From Alphaproteobacteria bacterium (GTDB taxonomy: Bacteria; Pseudomonadota; Alphaproteobacteria; UBA7985; JAUIBT01), in the NCBI GenBank assembly GCA_030428565.1, contig JAUIDR010000029.1:1-39974 (forward strand): 39,974 nucleotides of DNA, in the 5' to 3' direction. Of this stretch, positions 25,278-33,789 are shown piece by piece. The notes beneath the pieces were generated by a model that searched no databases, was not told where the DNA came from, and saw only the letters and a program-made list of their open reading frames with translations. The position numbers and the translations under genes were made by a program. How positions within the stretch are numbered: the first letter of the stretch is position 1; every line of letters begins with the position of its first letter.

Positions 25278-25979
25278 TTAAGCGTCGCGGTAGCGATAAC
25301 CGACGCCATAAAGGGTTTCGATCTGATTGAACTCATCGTCGGTCTGCTTGAACTTTTTGCGCAGACGCTTGATGTGCGAGTCAATCGTGCGGTCATCGAC
25401 ATAGATGTGCTCGCCATAGGCGGCATCCATCAGTTGATCGCGGGTCTTAACGTGACCCGGACGCGCCACTAAAGACTTGAGGATCAAGAACTCGGTCACG
25501 GTCAAGGTGACGGGCGTATCCTTCCACAAGCATTGATGCTTGATCGGGTCCAAGGTCAGATGGCCGCGGACCAGCGCTTCTTCGCTCTTTTCCGATGAAG
25601 CGGCTTCGCTGGCGGCCTGCTTGCGGCGCAGGATGGCGCGCACGCGCTCGATCAACAGGCGGTGGCTGAAGGGCTTGGTGATATAGTCGTCGGCGCCCAT
25701 GCGCAGCCCCAAGACCTGATCCACCTCGGTATCCGCCGAGGTCAAGAAAATCACAGGTACGTTGGACTGGCTGCGCAGCCGGTTCATGACTTCGATGCCA
25801 TCCATGCGCGGCATCTTGATATCCAGAATTACGAGATCGACGGGCTGAACCGCGAGCGTCTTAAGGGCCTCTGAACCGTCCGTAAAGCTGCGAACGACGA
25901 AGCCTTCATTTTCAAGACTGATGGCAACAGAGGTCAAAATATTGCGGTCATCATCGACCAAAGCGATGGTGTGTTGCAC
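25278..25979 (-). CDS. chvI: ChvI-like OmpR-family response regulator
   Basis: A 233-residue two-domain regulator. The receiver domain begins [12 protein letters not shown] (acidic pocket Asp9-11), with the phospho-acceptor Asp53 in [12 protein letters not shown] and the conserved Lys in DYITKPF. The C-terminal winged-helix domain is OmpR type, with the recognition region DQLMDAAYG...[17 protein letters not shown]. It ends with [14 protein letters not shown], a ChvI-like C-terminus. The start is GTG with AGGGA upstream. Pairing with ChvG rests on adjacency and family. The neighbour upstream is a divergent intergenic region and GNAT, not pckA as in Rhizobiaceae. Confidence 0.92.
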   Translation of the reverse strand: MQHTIALVDDDRNILTSVAISLENEGFVVRSFTDGSEALKTLAVQPVDLVILDIKMPRMDGIEVMNRLRSQSNVPVIFLTSADTEVDQVLGLRMGADDYITKPFSHRLLIERVRAILRRKQAASEAASSEKSEEALVRGHLTLDPIKHQCLWKDTPVTLTVTEFLILKSLVARPGHVKTRDQLMDAAYGEHIYVDDRTIDSHIKRLRKKFKQTDDEFNQIETLYGVGYRYRDA

Positions 25980-26215
25980 GGTAAATGGTCCCTATGGGTG
26001 GGCGTTAAAACGAAAATAATGGGCCTGCAGAAGCTCAAAAACCGGCTTCAGGCTTGGTCAAGCCCCCGGCAAAAGCAAGGAAATGTGGCAAGCCTTGCGC
26101 AATTTCACCGCAATTCCGGCACGCAAGCGGTCCGCGCGGCTCAAAAGCTCACACTAGAGGTTGTTACTGCGCGAAAGTCCTTCGCCTACTGCTTGGTTCG
26201 CTGAGTGGATCGGCT

Positions 26216-26662
26216 CTAAGGCAGCATGTCGTAAGTGACCCAAGTAGTGGCCAGGGCGTGCTTGTCGTAGACCTGACGCGCTGCGGTATTGTCATGAGCG
26301 GTGATCCAGCGCACCAGCGTCATTCCCTTGGCGTCAGCCAGGCGTGACAGCTCGGCCAGCAGGGCTTGCGCGATCCCTTGCGCGCGCGCTTCGGGCGCCG
26401 TGAACAGGTCGTCCAAAAACAGCCCTGTTCCACCGGCCAACGGGCGCGCAAAAGCGCGGTGGTGCGCCAGCGCGACCAACTTTTCATCGCGCACTACTAC
26501 CAAGCCGTTAACCTCGTGACCGGGATCGGTGAGCCAGGACCAAACGAGAGCCAGCTTTTCCGGCGGCATGGGGACGCGGTAGAATTCGCCATAGCCACGA
26601 TAGAGCGCCTCCCACTGCGCACGATCGGTGTCGGCCGTGATGGGATGAATTTGAAAAGACAT
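26216..26662 (-). CDS. GNAT-family N-acetyltransferase
   Basis: A 148-residue single-domain GNAT protein. The acetyl-CoA binding loop is APEARAQGIAQALLAEL (the R/Q-x-x-G-x-G/A motif, here RAQGIA). Motif B follows at the C-terminus (HDNTAARQVYDKHALATTW). The N-terminus includes WEALYRGYGEFY, a common GNAT opening. The substrate is not predictable. It is divergent from the ABC exporter, with 232 bp between them. Confidence 0.88.
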   Translation of the reverse strand: MSFQIHPITADTDRAQWEALYRGYGEFYRVPMPPEKLALVWSWLTDPGHEVNGLVVVRDEKLVALAHHRAFARPLAGGTGLFLDDLFTAPEARAQGIAQALLAELSRLADAKGMTLVRWITAHDNTAARQVYDKHALATTWVTYDMLP

Positions 26663-26894
26663 GGGTGCTCCTTACGCCTAACGATCGTTCTGGTTGTTTT
26701 GGCAATTTATTGGCATTTCCGTCGGAATTGCATCCAAACTGAACCACGACATCTTGCCAAGGCAAGGGCCATACCACACATTAACCGCTTAATAGGCAAG
26801 CACCGTGCGCTTGGCCGGTATCATGTGTGCGGCTGCCGGGCGGCTGCAAAGATGATGCTGGTAGACTTCCGAAAAATAGAACCCGTAGGACGAC
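26663..26894. promoter_or_regulatory. Divergent region between GNAT and ABC exporter, with palindromes
   Basis: AT-richer than its neighbours. It contains the perfect palindrome AACGATCGTT (26680-26689), placed just upstream of the GNAT start, and the inverted repeat CTTGCC-AA-GGCAAG (26753-26766). Either could be an operator. No regulator gene is adjacent. Confidence 0.4.
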
Positions 26895-28721
26895 ATGGCA
26901 CGCCCCTCTTCTGATTCGCATCTGGACCCCGATGGGGCAAGGACCAGCCAATGGGGCACCATCCGCGCCCTCTTTCCCTATCTTTGGCCACGTGAAAGCT
27001 GGACGCTTAGAGCCTTGGTCGCCATCGCCTTGCTGGCCTTGGTCCTATCTAAGGCTACCAATCTTTTGGTCCCGATCTTGCTGGGCTGGACCGTCGATGC
27101 GGTCGGTGCCATCGAGCGCGACCTCGCACTGGCGCTGCCGATTGGACTGATCCTAGCATACGGCCTCATGCGGGTCTTGCCTCAGGCATTGGGCGAATTT
27201 CGCGATGCTGTCTTTACGCCGGTGGCCGCTCACGCCATTCGCGCCATCGCGCTGTCCACGTTCAAGCACCTGCATGCACTATCGCTGCGCTTTCACTTGG
27301 ATCGCCAGACCGGCGGTCTTTCGCGGGTCATCGAACGCGGTACACGCGGCATCGAATTCTTGTTGAATTTCATGCTGTTCAACATCATTCCGACCATCAT
27401 TGAGATTTTGCTGGCCTGTGGCTATTTGTGGTGGAAGTTCGATTGGCGCTATGCGGCTGTTACCCTGGTGGCCCTGTCCTCCTACATCGTCTTTACCATC
27501 GTTGTGACCGAGTGGCGCTTAAAGTACCGCCGCGAAATGAACAAGCAGGACAACGAAGCCAACACCAAGGCTATCGACAGCCTGCTGAATTTTGAGACCG
27601 TCAAATATTTTAACAACGAAGGCCACGAGGCCGAGCGCTATGATCGCTCGCTGCGCTCCTATCAAAAGGCCTATATCCGCTCACGTATTTCCTTGTCCTC
27701 GCTGAATGTGGGCCAAGGCATCATCATCGCGATCGGCGCGACGCTGCTCATGCTGATGGCCGCCACCGATGTGAAAGCAGGCAGCGCAACGGCGGGCGAT
27801 TTCGTTGCCGCCAACGTCTTGTTGATCCAGCTCTACATTCCGCTGAACTTCCTGGGTTTCGTCTACCGTGAGATCAAGCAGTCTCTGGTCGATATCGAAC
27901 AAATGATGAGCCTCTTGAGCGTCAATCAAGAAGTACAAGATGCACCAAATGCGCGGCCGCTGGCGGTTGAAGGCGCTGCACTGGAATTTGATGGCGTGCG
28001 CTTTGCTTACAACAAAGAGCGCCAAATCCTGCACGATCTCAGTTTCAAAGTGCAACCGGGACAGACCTTGGCCATCGTCGGGCCGTCCGGATCGGGAAAA
28101 TCGACAATTGGGCGTCTGCTTTATCGCTTCTACGATGTGCAGGACGGCGCCATCCGCATTGATGATCAAGACTTGCGTGATGTCCAGCAAGGCACCTTGC
28201 GCGAGTCAATCGGCATCGTCCCGCAAGATACGGTTCTGTTTAACGATACCATTTTCTACAACATCGCCTACGGCAAGGTCGGGGCCAGCCGCGAAGAAGT
28301 CGAGCGCGCCGCCAAGCTGGCGCAAATCCACGACTTCATCCAGAAGCTACCCGATGGCTACGACACGACGGTTGGCGAGCGCGGGCTCAAACTGTCCGGC
28401 GGTGAGCGTCAGCGTGTGGCCATCGCCCGCACGATCCTTAAAGACCCCAAGTTGCTGTTGTTCGATGAGGCCACCTCGGCGCTCGATTCTGCGACCGAAA
28501 AGGAAATCCAGTCCGCGCTGCGGCAGGTCTCACGAGGGCGCACGACCCTGGTGATCGCCCACCGCCTATCTACCGTGGTCGATGCCGATCAAATCATTGT
28601 GCTGAAGGACGGCCACGTTGAAGAAGTGGGCACCCACGACAGCTTGCTGGCGCGCGCTGGCGTCTATGCCCACATGTGGATGCTACAGCAAGAAGCTAAG
28701 GAAAAGGCCGGCGAAGCCTAG
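26895..28721 (+). CDS. Atm1/HMT1-type ABC exporter (permease-ATPase fusion)
   Basis: A 608-residue half-transporter expected to dimerise in the inner membrane. Six transmembrane helices occupy about residues 35-330, followed by one ATPase domain: Walker A GPSGSGKST (about 396-404), signature LSGGERQRVAIARTI (about 498), Walker B LLLFDEATSALD (about 519), and the H-loop IAHRLST. The length equals that of characterised bacterial Atm1 proteins, and the FNNEGHEAERYD and NVGQ segments in the membrane domain are typical of the ATM1/HMT1 clade. That clade exports glutathione- or thiol-linked compounds and supports heavy-metal tolerance or Fe-S metabolism; the substrate here is inferred. The gene stands alone. 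Confidence 0.9.
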   Translation: MARPSSDSHLDPDGARTSQWGTIRALFPYLWPRESWTLRALVAIALLALVLSKATNLLVPILLGWTVDAVGAIERDLALALPIGLILAYGLMRVLPQALGEFRDAVFTPVAAHAIRAIALSTFKHLHALSLRFHLDRQTGGLSRVIERGTRGIEFLLNFMLFNIIPTIIEILLACGYLWWKFDWRYAAVTLVALSSYIVFTIVVTEWRLKYRREMNKQDNEANTKAIDSLLNFETVKYFNNEGHEAERYDRSLRSYQKAYIRSRISLSSLNVGQGIIIAIGATLLMLMAATDVKAGSATAGDFVAANVLLIQLYIPLNFLGFVYREIKQSLVDIEQMMSLLSVNQEVQDAPNARPLAVEGAALEFDGVRFAYNKERQILHDLSFKVQPGQTLAIVGPSGSGKSTIGRLLYRFYDVQDGAIRIDDQDLRDVQQGTLRESIGIVPQDTVLFNDTIFYNIAYGKVGASREEVERAAKLAQIHDFIQKLPDGYDTTVGERGLKLSGGERQRVAIARTILKDPKLLLFDEATSALDSATEKEIQSALRQVSRGRTTLVIAHRLSTVVDADQIIVLKDGHVEEVGTHDSLLARAGVYAHMWMLQQEAKEKAGEA

Positions 28722-29050
28722 GTTTGCGGAAAGCCCGGTGTGCCGCCCTAAGTGTTTTTTGGGCGTCTAGGGGCTCTTGGGAGCTCTTGGGCTCGCAGTT
28801 GCCTTTTCCAGTCGCCTTTTTCCAGCCCCCCTTTGCCATCAACTCCGTCGAAGCCATTCGAAACAGCCTGCCACTAGTCATGTCAGCAGGCTGTCGTTGG
28901 CGTGCGAGTCGTTTCAGTCGTGCAATTTTTGCTGCGCACCCCGTCTATTTTTTCAGAGTTAAATTTTAAAACTACCTTTCAGGGTGACGGTGCTAATAAG
29001 GCCTGTAACGCAAAAGAACAGGGCTATTGCAAGTATACGAAGGTTATCGT
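28722..29050. other. 329-bp AT-richer region upstream of the toxin-antitoxin-like pair
   Basis: No gene seen. Base composition drops from G+C-rich to AT-rich after about 28900, suggesting that the downstream pair is an insertion. Short direct repeats lie at the beginning (GCTCTTGGG at about 28777-28795). TACCTTTCAGGGT (28973-28985) agrees at 10 of 13 positions with the E. coli MqsA operator form AACCTTTTAGGTT, a weak but suggestive match. Confidence 0.45.
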
Positions 29051-29052
29051 AT
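29035..29052 (+). promoter_or_regulatory. Palindrome covering ribosome-binding site and start of the toxin-like gene
   Basis: ATACGA (29035-29040) and TCGTAT (29047-29052) are perfect inverted arms around AGGTTA. The Shine-Dalgarno GAAGG straddles arm and loop, and the ATG (29051) begins in the 3' arm. It could be an autoregulatory operator or an RNA hairpin limiting toxin translation. Confidence 0.5.
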
Positions 29053-29386
29053 GTCGAAGATAGGATTTACAGCAGCGAAGCAAAAGCTCGTCGCTGCTCT
29101 CGATAACGGAGACTACCTGCACGCAGCGAGAAGCGGAAATCTCAACAGCAAAAACCTCCTCTTGCCGGGCCAAGTCAGCGCAGAGCAAATCGCTAGCATC
29201 GTCAAGGCCTGTCAAGGACCGGACTATACCAGCGACCCTCTTCATAGCTGCCCATCGGTAGAGGTTTACATTCTGAAGGGGGATGGCTGGTATATTAAAT
29301 TTTGCTTCCTTGAGAATCCCTCCGTCATGTTCATAAGCGCGCAACAATTGGGCTACCATGACCAAATTCTACGGACCTGGCGATAA
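29051..29386 (+). CDS. MqsR-like toxin candidate
   Basis: A 111-residue basic protein from the ATG at 29051 (GAAGG seven bases upstream). Its layout resembles MqsR, a RelE-fold ribonuclease. An N-terminal helix KQKLVAALDNGDY is followed by a second helical part (SAEQIASIVKACQGPDY, compare MqsR ...IIGLSESDFY). A terminal beta-sheet follows: VEVYILKGDGWYIKF, then VMFISAQ, compare QDVY..., VYLKITV and LIVSF. Order (toxin first), size and the overlapping zinc-motif partner all match mqsRA. Similarity is at the pattern level only and catalytic residues cannot be proven. It overlaps the next gene by 29 bp. It may act as a growth-inhibiting mRNA interferase; this is inference. Confidence 0.6.
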   Translation: MSKIGFTAAKQKLVAALDNGDYLHAARSGNLNSKNLLLPGQVSAEQIASIVKACQGPDYTSDPLHSCPSVEVYILKGDGWYIKFCFLENPSVMFISAQQLGYHDQILRTWR

Positions 29387-29987
29387 AAGCCAAGCCATCT
29401 GCGATAACTGCGAAGATCTAGTTTCCACTACCTTTGCCTACCGCAGCGTGCCATTCGACGACAGTTCAGGCAGCGTGGACAATATTCTGGTTGCAGTTTG
29501 TGACCAGTGCGGCACCGTCCTGTCGGTCCCCCCTCAATCAACACCGGCTATACGGCGTGCCCGAGAGGCTGCAACGGTCTCCTTGGAGGTCAACCTACGC
29601 GCGCCCGAGATAGAAATCTTGGATACCGCGGCCTACGAAATTGATCGAGAAGCAACGCCGCGGTTCCGCAAACCCCTCATCACTTACTATCTTAATCGAT
29701 TGCAAGCTGAATCGGATCTGCTTGAGAATACGCGCCGTGACTTCCCCATATGGGCAGAACAACGCAAAGCCATCTATGCACGTGGCGATATTCCAAGGCG
29801 CAGGCTATCTTTTAAAGTAACCCCCCGAACTCAAGCACTTTTTAGCGAACTCACCATCAAGACAGGTTGGCAAAAGACGGAATTGGTACGCAGCATAGTG
29901 ATGCTCGTCGGGCAAGATTTTATTGTTCAACCAAATGACAAACCTCTCAACTATCTGCGGCAGGTTGCGTCTTTGGTGAACGCCTAG
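29358..29987 (+). CDS. Antitoxin candidate: MqsA-like zinc module plus ribbon-helix-helix-like C-terminus
   Basis: A 209-residue protein overlapping the toxin-like gene by 29 bp. The N-terminus has CxxC at Cys15/Cys18 and CxxC at Cys48/Cys51. The 29-residue spacing is nearly that of the zinc-binding toxin-neutralising domain of MqsA (30 between the pairs). MqsA continues into an XRE-type helix-turn-helix, but this protein does not. It has a middle region of about 85 residues (EVNLRAPEIEILDTAAYEI...) and then a C-terminal segment (about 146-190) with strand RRLSFKVTP, helix RTQALFSELTIKTGW and helix QKTELVRSIVMLVGQDF, which looks like a ribbon-helix-helix DNA-binding unit. The architecture is not one I know. 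Function is inferred from context. Confidence 0.6.
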   Translation: MTKFYGPGDKSQAICDNCEDLVSTTFAYRSVPFDDSSGSVDNILVAVCDQCGTVLSVPPQSTPAIRRAREAATVSLEVNLRAPEIEILDTAAYEIDREATPRFRKPLITYYLNRLQAESDLLENTRRDFPIWAEQRKAIYARGDIPRRRLSFKVTPRTQALFSELTIKTGWQKTELVRSIVMLVGQDFIVQPNDKPLNYLRQVASLVNA

Positions 29988-30222
29988 GGCGGGCAAAGGC
30001 TCGGTCTGTTGCCGCGTGCGGCCCGGCAAAACTGAACATATATCCCATATTTTGCCTCGAGCGTCGGCGCGCGGGCGAAACATGGGGCAAATCATGACAT
30101 TCTTGGGAAATCGGCCGCCGCCATATTGCGCACTTCCGCAGCTTGCCGCATAAAAGCTAAGCACGGCCAGCAGCAATTTTTGGCCCCTTTATTTTAGACA
30201 TTGATTCCCGGGGAGTAGTCCC

Positions 30223-30825
30223 ATGAAGCGCCTGTTATTTTTGGCGTCAACGGTCATCGCGGTATCCGGCCTGACAGGTTGCGGCGCGATCAAAGCCACC
30301 GACAAAATTCTGCCGACCGATTACACAACGGTCTATCGCGATAAATACGTCGCCCCGCCCAGCACGCAGTCCGCGCTCAATGTCTCGTCTGCCAACCGCA
30401 TAGTTGCTCGTATCGAGGGCGAGACGCCCGATACGCGGGCCGTAGCCGCGCCGCCTCCGACCAGCTTGGCACAAATTCCGGCCTCCAACAGCTTTGGTGG
30501 CCAAACGCCTATTTTGGTGCAGCCAATTGAAATCAACACGCTGACGGCACCAGCTCTGCCCGCCGCGCAATACACCGCCCCCCAGCAGGCGCGTGCCGCC
30601 TCCTCGCTGGATCAGCCGATCGTGTTGTCCCGTCTTAGCGCGGTCGATGTGCGCGCTATTCAGCGCGCCTTGATGGACCGCGGCTATCGCATCACCCAAA
30701 TTGACGGCATTATGGGTCCAGAGACTGGCGCTGCCGTGCGTGCCTTTAACCGTGACAACGGCCTGGTGCCCAACGCTTTGACCGGCCGCAGCTTACAGCT
30801 GCTGGGTCTTAGCGCTCTGCTCTAG
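30223..30825 (+). CDS. Peptidoglycan-binding lipoprotein
   Basis: A 200-residue protein with a lipoprotein signal (lipobox LTGC, Cys20). A Pro/Ala/Thr-rich linker of about 110 residues is followed by a C-terminal PG_binding_1 domain (VRAIQRALMDRGYRI...DGIMGPETGAAVRAFNRDNGL). It is probably attached to a membrane by lipid and bound to the cell wall through its C-terminus. The ATG is preceded by GGGGAG. Its last 33 bp overlap the end of the convergent mobA gene. Confidence 0.9.
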   Translation: MKRLLFLASTVIAVSGLTGCGAIKATDKILPTDYTTVYRDKYVAPPSTQSALNVSSANRIVARIEGETPDTRAVAAPPPTSLAQIPASNSFGGQTPILVQPIEINTLTAPALPAAQYTAPQQARAASSLDQPIVLSRLSAVDVRAIQRALMDRGYRITQIDGIMGPETGAAVRAFNRDNGLVPNALTGRSLQLLGLSALL

Positions 30826-31515
30826 AGCCTGCTGCAAACGCCGTGCTTCTGCCAAATCATCGGGCCGGTTGATGTTAAAGAAGGGGTCTAGCACGCGCGC
30901 CTGACCGTCCAACGTAACCGACACCAACGGCCATTCCACCAAGGCGACGCCCTGGGGCTCAGTGAAGGCTTCGACCTTGCGCGTACCCGCCGCCAAAGCT
31001 TGCTGCAACTTTTCCCACAAACCCACCGACCAAAGCGAAAAGACCGGATGGTGACGCCCCTGGCTGACGGCCATGGCCACCGCCGCTTGCGGCTCAGCGT
31101 CCAGCGCAGCCTTGAGCCGCTCGACCAGGTCCAAGGGAAAAAATGGGGCATCGCACGAGGCCAATGCCAGATATCGTGGGCGGGCCTTGTGCCGCCCCGC
31201 CTCTGCTGCGGCGCCGTCAGACTGGGCCAGCCAAGCGAGCCCAGCCTCAACGCCCGCCAATGGCCCAGCAAAGTCGGCCTGGCGGTCGCGCAATAGCGGC
31301 AGTTCAAAGCCCGCAAATCGCTGCAAATCTTGGTTGACGCTCAGCGCTAGCAGCCCAACCTGCGGCGCAAGGCGCATAATGGCATGACCGAGCAGGCTGT
31401 CATCGCCCAGCGCCAGCAGGCTCTTGTGGCCGCCGCCCATACGGCGCGACTGGCCACCCGCCAGGATCAACCCGGCGACCTCTGCATCGCCAGTTTGCTT
31501 TGTGTCCATGATCAT
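30793..31515 (-). CDS. mobA: Molybdenum cofactor guanylyltransferase MobA
   Basis: MobA transfers GMP from GTP to molybdopterin to make MGD for DMSO-reductase-type enzymes. The product is 240 residues, somewhat longer than E. coli MobA (194). The N-terminal nucleotide-binding signature is LILAGGQSRRMGGGHKSLL (about 16-34). The DAPFFPLDLVERL motif holds the metal-binding Asp after ALASC. A C-terminal FNINRPDDLAEARRL segment is typical. It lies 24 bp downstream of the HAD gene on the same strand. Its 3' end overlaps the convergent lipoprotein gene by 33 bp. Confidence 0.93.
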   Translation of the reverse strand: MIMDTKQTGDAEVAGLILAGGQSRRMGGGHKSLLALGDDSLLGHAIMRLAPQVGLLALSVNQDLQRFAGFELPLLRDRQADFAGPLAGVEAGLAWLAQSDGAAAEAGRHKARPRYLALASCDAPFFPLDLVERLKAALDAEPQAAVAMAVSQGRHHPVFSLWSVGLWEKLQQALAAGTRKVEAFTEPQGVALVEWPLVSVTLDGQARVLDPFFNINRPDDLAEARRLQQALEQSAKTQQL

Positions 31516-31539
31516 CTTTGCCGCCCGCTTGCGGTGCGC

Positions 31540-32226
31540 TTAGAACAGCATATCTGGCAGCGCGTCGAGGCTCGGCACCTCAACGTCGGGTGTGCCCGGC
31601 AATTCGTCCAGCTGGCCAGACTGCCCCCGGTTCAGCCAAGCCACCTGGTAGCCAAACTGCTTGGCGCCGGCGGCATCCCAGGTGTTAGACGAAACGAACA
31701 AAACCTCGTTCCGTTCCACGCCAAATTCGCTCAGCGGCAGCTCATAGACCACGGGTGCGGGCTTGAAGATTTGCAACTCATCGACCGAAATCAATTTGTC
31801 CAATTGGCTCGAAATGCCCGCGCTTTCTGCGGCGCCGCGCAGCATGTCCGGGCTGCCGTTCGACAGAATCGCGGTCCTAAAGCCCTGCTCTTTTAGCCAG
31901 GTCAGGCACGGCAGCGCGTCCGAATACGGCGCCAATCGCCAATAGACATCCAGCAAATGCTGGAACAAGGGCGTGTCCGTTGGCAGCTCGTGCGCTTTAA
32001 AGGCGTAGGCCAGCGCTTTTTCGGTCAGCGACCAGAAGTCTTGATAATCGCCGCGAAGCGCCACCAACCAGGAATACTCTAGTTGCTTTTGGCGCCAAAG
32101 ATCGGAGATGGACTGGGCATCATCGCCCAACAAATCGCGTTGGCTGTCGATGGCAGAATGCACATCCAACAGTGTTCCGTAAGCATCAAAGACCACCACA
32201 ACGATGGCGTCTTGATCCAAGCTCAT
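31540..32226 (-). CDS. Haloacid dehalogenase type II (HAD superfamily)
   Basis: A 228-residue enzyme from the ATG at 32226, which has GGAGG four bases upstream; a longer frame to 32289 is not supported. Motif I VFDAYGTLLDVHSA contains the nucleophile Asp14. Motif II is ILSNGSPDML and motif III supplies Lys in IFKPAPVVYEL. The motif IV region VSSNTWDAAGAKQFG is diagnostic for L-2-haloacid dehalogenases (EC 3.8.1.2) within the superfamily. The natural substrate may differ. It is probably co-transcribed with mobA downstream. Confidence 0.92.
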   Translation of the reverse strand: MSLDQDAIVVVVFDAYGTLLDVHSAIDSQRDLLGDDAQSISDLWRQKQLEYSWLVALRGDYQDFWSLTEKALAYAFKAHELPTDTPLFQHLLDVYWRLAPYSDALPCLTWLKEQGFRTAILSNGSPDMLRGAAESAGISSQLDKLISVDELQIFKPAPVVYELPLSEFGVERNEVLFVSSNTWDAAGAKQFGYQVAWLNRGQSGQLDELPGTPDVEVPSLDALPDMLF

Positions 32227-32528
32227 AAGGCCTCCATACAGCCGGAATTTAGAGGGCGTGGCGCCCCGATTGAACATGATCGCTTGCACAGATTACGATC
32301 CAAAAGGCCGTGCAAATCAGCGTGTTAACATCGACCCGCTCGCAGATTGAGCGATCCCCGTGGAAACACCCAGCCGCAAACTCTTCAATAGATCAACCTG
32401 TGATAGATCAATAGCAAGGTGTTGCGCACTGCAAAATGGTCCCGTCTTGGACAAATTCGCATAGTGATACGCTAGGCGCTGGAAGATAAGGGTGAAACGC
32501 CAGGCGCTGGAAGAACAGGCAACCAAGC
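32227..32528. other. 302-bp region between the HAD and DsbA-family genes
   Basis: No gene seen. It contains a direct repeat AGGCGCTGGAAGA at 32474-32486 and 32502-32514 (28 bp apart), just beyond the DsbA-family stop. It should carry the HAD-mobA promoter. Confidence 0.4.
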
Positions 32529-33161
32529 TCAGGGTGCGCTTAGCTGGCGCGCCAATGCATTTGATGAAGCGCGTTGCAGCGCCTCGTGCAAAAAGTCCAG
32601 GCGATCTTGGCCCCAGAACAGCTCGTCACCGATGCAATAGCTGGGCGCACCGAAGACGCCGCGCTCAATGGCTTCTTGCGTATTGGCGTCTAACAGGGCC
32701 GCCCCCTCTTCGCGCGATTGTGCCAAGACAGCCTCGGCGTCCAGGCCATGGTTGGTCAAGACCGCTGCGACCCGCGCGCTGTCCGACAAATCCAGGTCTT
32801 GCAGCCATACCAATTCGTGGAATTCTTGCGCCAAATCACCCGCCAGTTCGCTATCTTTTTGGCCGATCACCGCGACGACGCCGTTCGCCAAAGAATCATC
32901 GGTCGGGAAATATTTCGGCTGCAGGTTCAAGGGGCTCTCTAGACGCGTTGACCAGCGCTTGAGTTCGGCCAATCGCCACGCTTGGCGGTTGGGATGGCGT
33001 TTGGCGGGCGGCTGTCCGCCGGTGGCTTCAAAGATTTTTGCCAAGCGCACGGGCTTATAGGCCAGCTCGACGTCAAAAGACTGCAACATGGCGCGCAGCG
33101 GGCGGTGGCCCATATAGCTAAATGGCGAAATCAGAGTGAAATAGTAATCGAGTTTAATCAC
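32529..33161 (-). CDS. DsbA-family / 2-hydroxychromene-2-carboxylate isomerase-like protein
   Basis: A 210-residue protein from the GTG at 33161, which has AAGGA upstream in GGAAGGACACGGCT; a longer frame is less likely. The N-terminal strand LDYYFTLISPFSYMG carries Ser-Pro at the place where thioredoxin-fold oxidoreductases have CxxC, as in HCCA isomerase and kappa-class glutathione transferases. The cis-Pro region VFGAPSYCIGDELFWGQDRLDFL near the C-terminus is typical. It probably uses glutathione. Activity on hydroxychromene carboxylate is not implied, because no naphthalene-degradation genes are nearby. Confidence 0.9.
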   Translation of the reverse strand: MIKLDYYFTLISPFSYMGHRPLRAMLQSFDVELAYKPVRLAKIFEATGGQPPAKRHPNRQAWRLAELKRWSTRLESPLNLQPKYFPTDDSLANGVVAVIGQKDSELAGDLAQEFHELVWLQDLDLSDSARVAAVLTNHGLDAEAVLAQSREEGAALLDANTQEAIERGVFGAPSYCIGDELFWGQDRLDFLHEALQRASSNALARQLSAP

Positions 33162-33523
33162 AGCCGTGTCCTTCCTGGAGCATTGCTCACCGCCACGCCC
33201 CCGCATGCGCAGCATGGGTCACGTCAGGCAAATCTTGATCCATAATTTTGTGTCGGCCCCAACAAAGACGCCAATTCGCAGCGTCGATCAATTCACGTTT
33301 TCAAGGGCCGAGCACTCTTCCCAGATTATGAAACGCAAGGGGATTGCCCCAGCGGTCTAGAACAGATAGGTCCGCATTCTGCGCCATGTCATGCCCGGTT
33401 TACAGCCCAAATCTATCGTGAGGATAAGTTTCACAAAGCCGGGTCAAAAAAGATGTAGACAGTCCAAGAGCGCTTTCATATAAGCGGGTCTCACAGCGCG
33501 CGCAGACGCCGCGTTGGCCGGAT
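33162..33523. other. Intergenic region between the DsbA-family gene and tRNA-Phe
   Basis: No gene seen. It holds the DsbA-family promoter (not placed) and the tRNA promoter described separately. Confidence 0.5.
33456..33484 (+). promoter_or_regulatory. Sigma-70-type promoter of tRNA-Phe
   Basis: TAGACA (-35), a 17-bp spacer, and TATAAG (-10) stand about 39 bp upstream of the tRNA. Each box matches the consensus at five of six positions, giving a short leader before the tRNA 5' end. Confidence 0.65.
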
Positions 33524-33599
33524 GCCGGGATAGCTCAGTTGGTAGAGCAACGGATTGAAAATCCGTGTGTCGGCGGTTCAAGTCCGCCTCCTGGCACCA
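33524..33599 (+). tRNA. tRNA-Phe (GAA), CCA encoded
   Basis: Cloverleaf of 76 nt. The acceptor GCCGGGA pairs with TCCTGGC (one G-T). The D arm is GCTC/GAGC. The anticodon stem ACGGA/TCCGT encloses a 7-nt loop with GAA at 33557-33559. The T arm is GGCGG/CCGCC around TTCAAGT. The 3' ACCA is encoded. A run of six T residues follows directly (33600-33605) and may terminate transcription. Confidence 0.97.
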
Positions 33600-33725
33600 T
33601 TTTTTCTTCGAAAAGATGTTCTGTTTCGCAGATGCGCTTGCATAGCGTTTTTGCGCGTTTCTGCGCATTTTTTGCACGTTCTCGTGCGCTGTTCTGCCTG
33701 GCCGCCTTAATGTTGCGTTGAGGTC

Positions 33726-33753
33726 AAAGAAAAAGCCGGAGCAGAGCCCCGGC
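33726..33753 (-). terminator. Intrinsic terminator of gapA
   Basis: On the minus strand the arms GCCGG and CCGGC (33753-33735) are followed by TTTTTCTTT. This sits 36 bp after the gapA stop and faces the tRNA gene. Confidence 0.75.
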
Positions 33754-33789
33754 CTTTTGCAAACTGACATATTTGGTCGGCTCGACGCT

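Noticed and set aside
28973-28985. True MqsA operator
   Set aside because: Only 10 of 13 matches, and the partner protein lacks the MqsA helix-turn-helix. Kept as a weak note only.
33524-33599. tRNA-Phe as an integration site of a genomic island
   Set aside because: No integrase gene and no second copy of the tRNA 3' end are visible. Both neighbours look like core genes.
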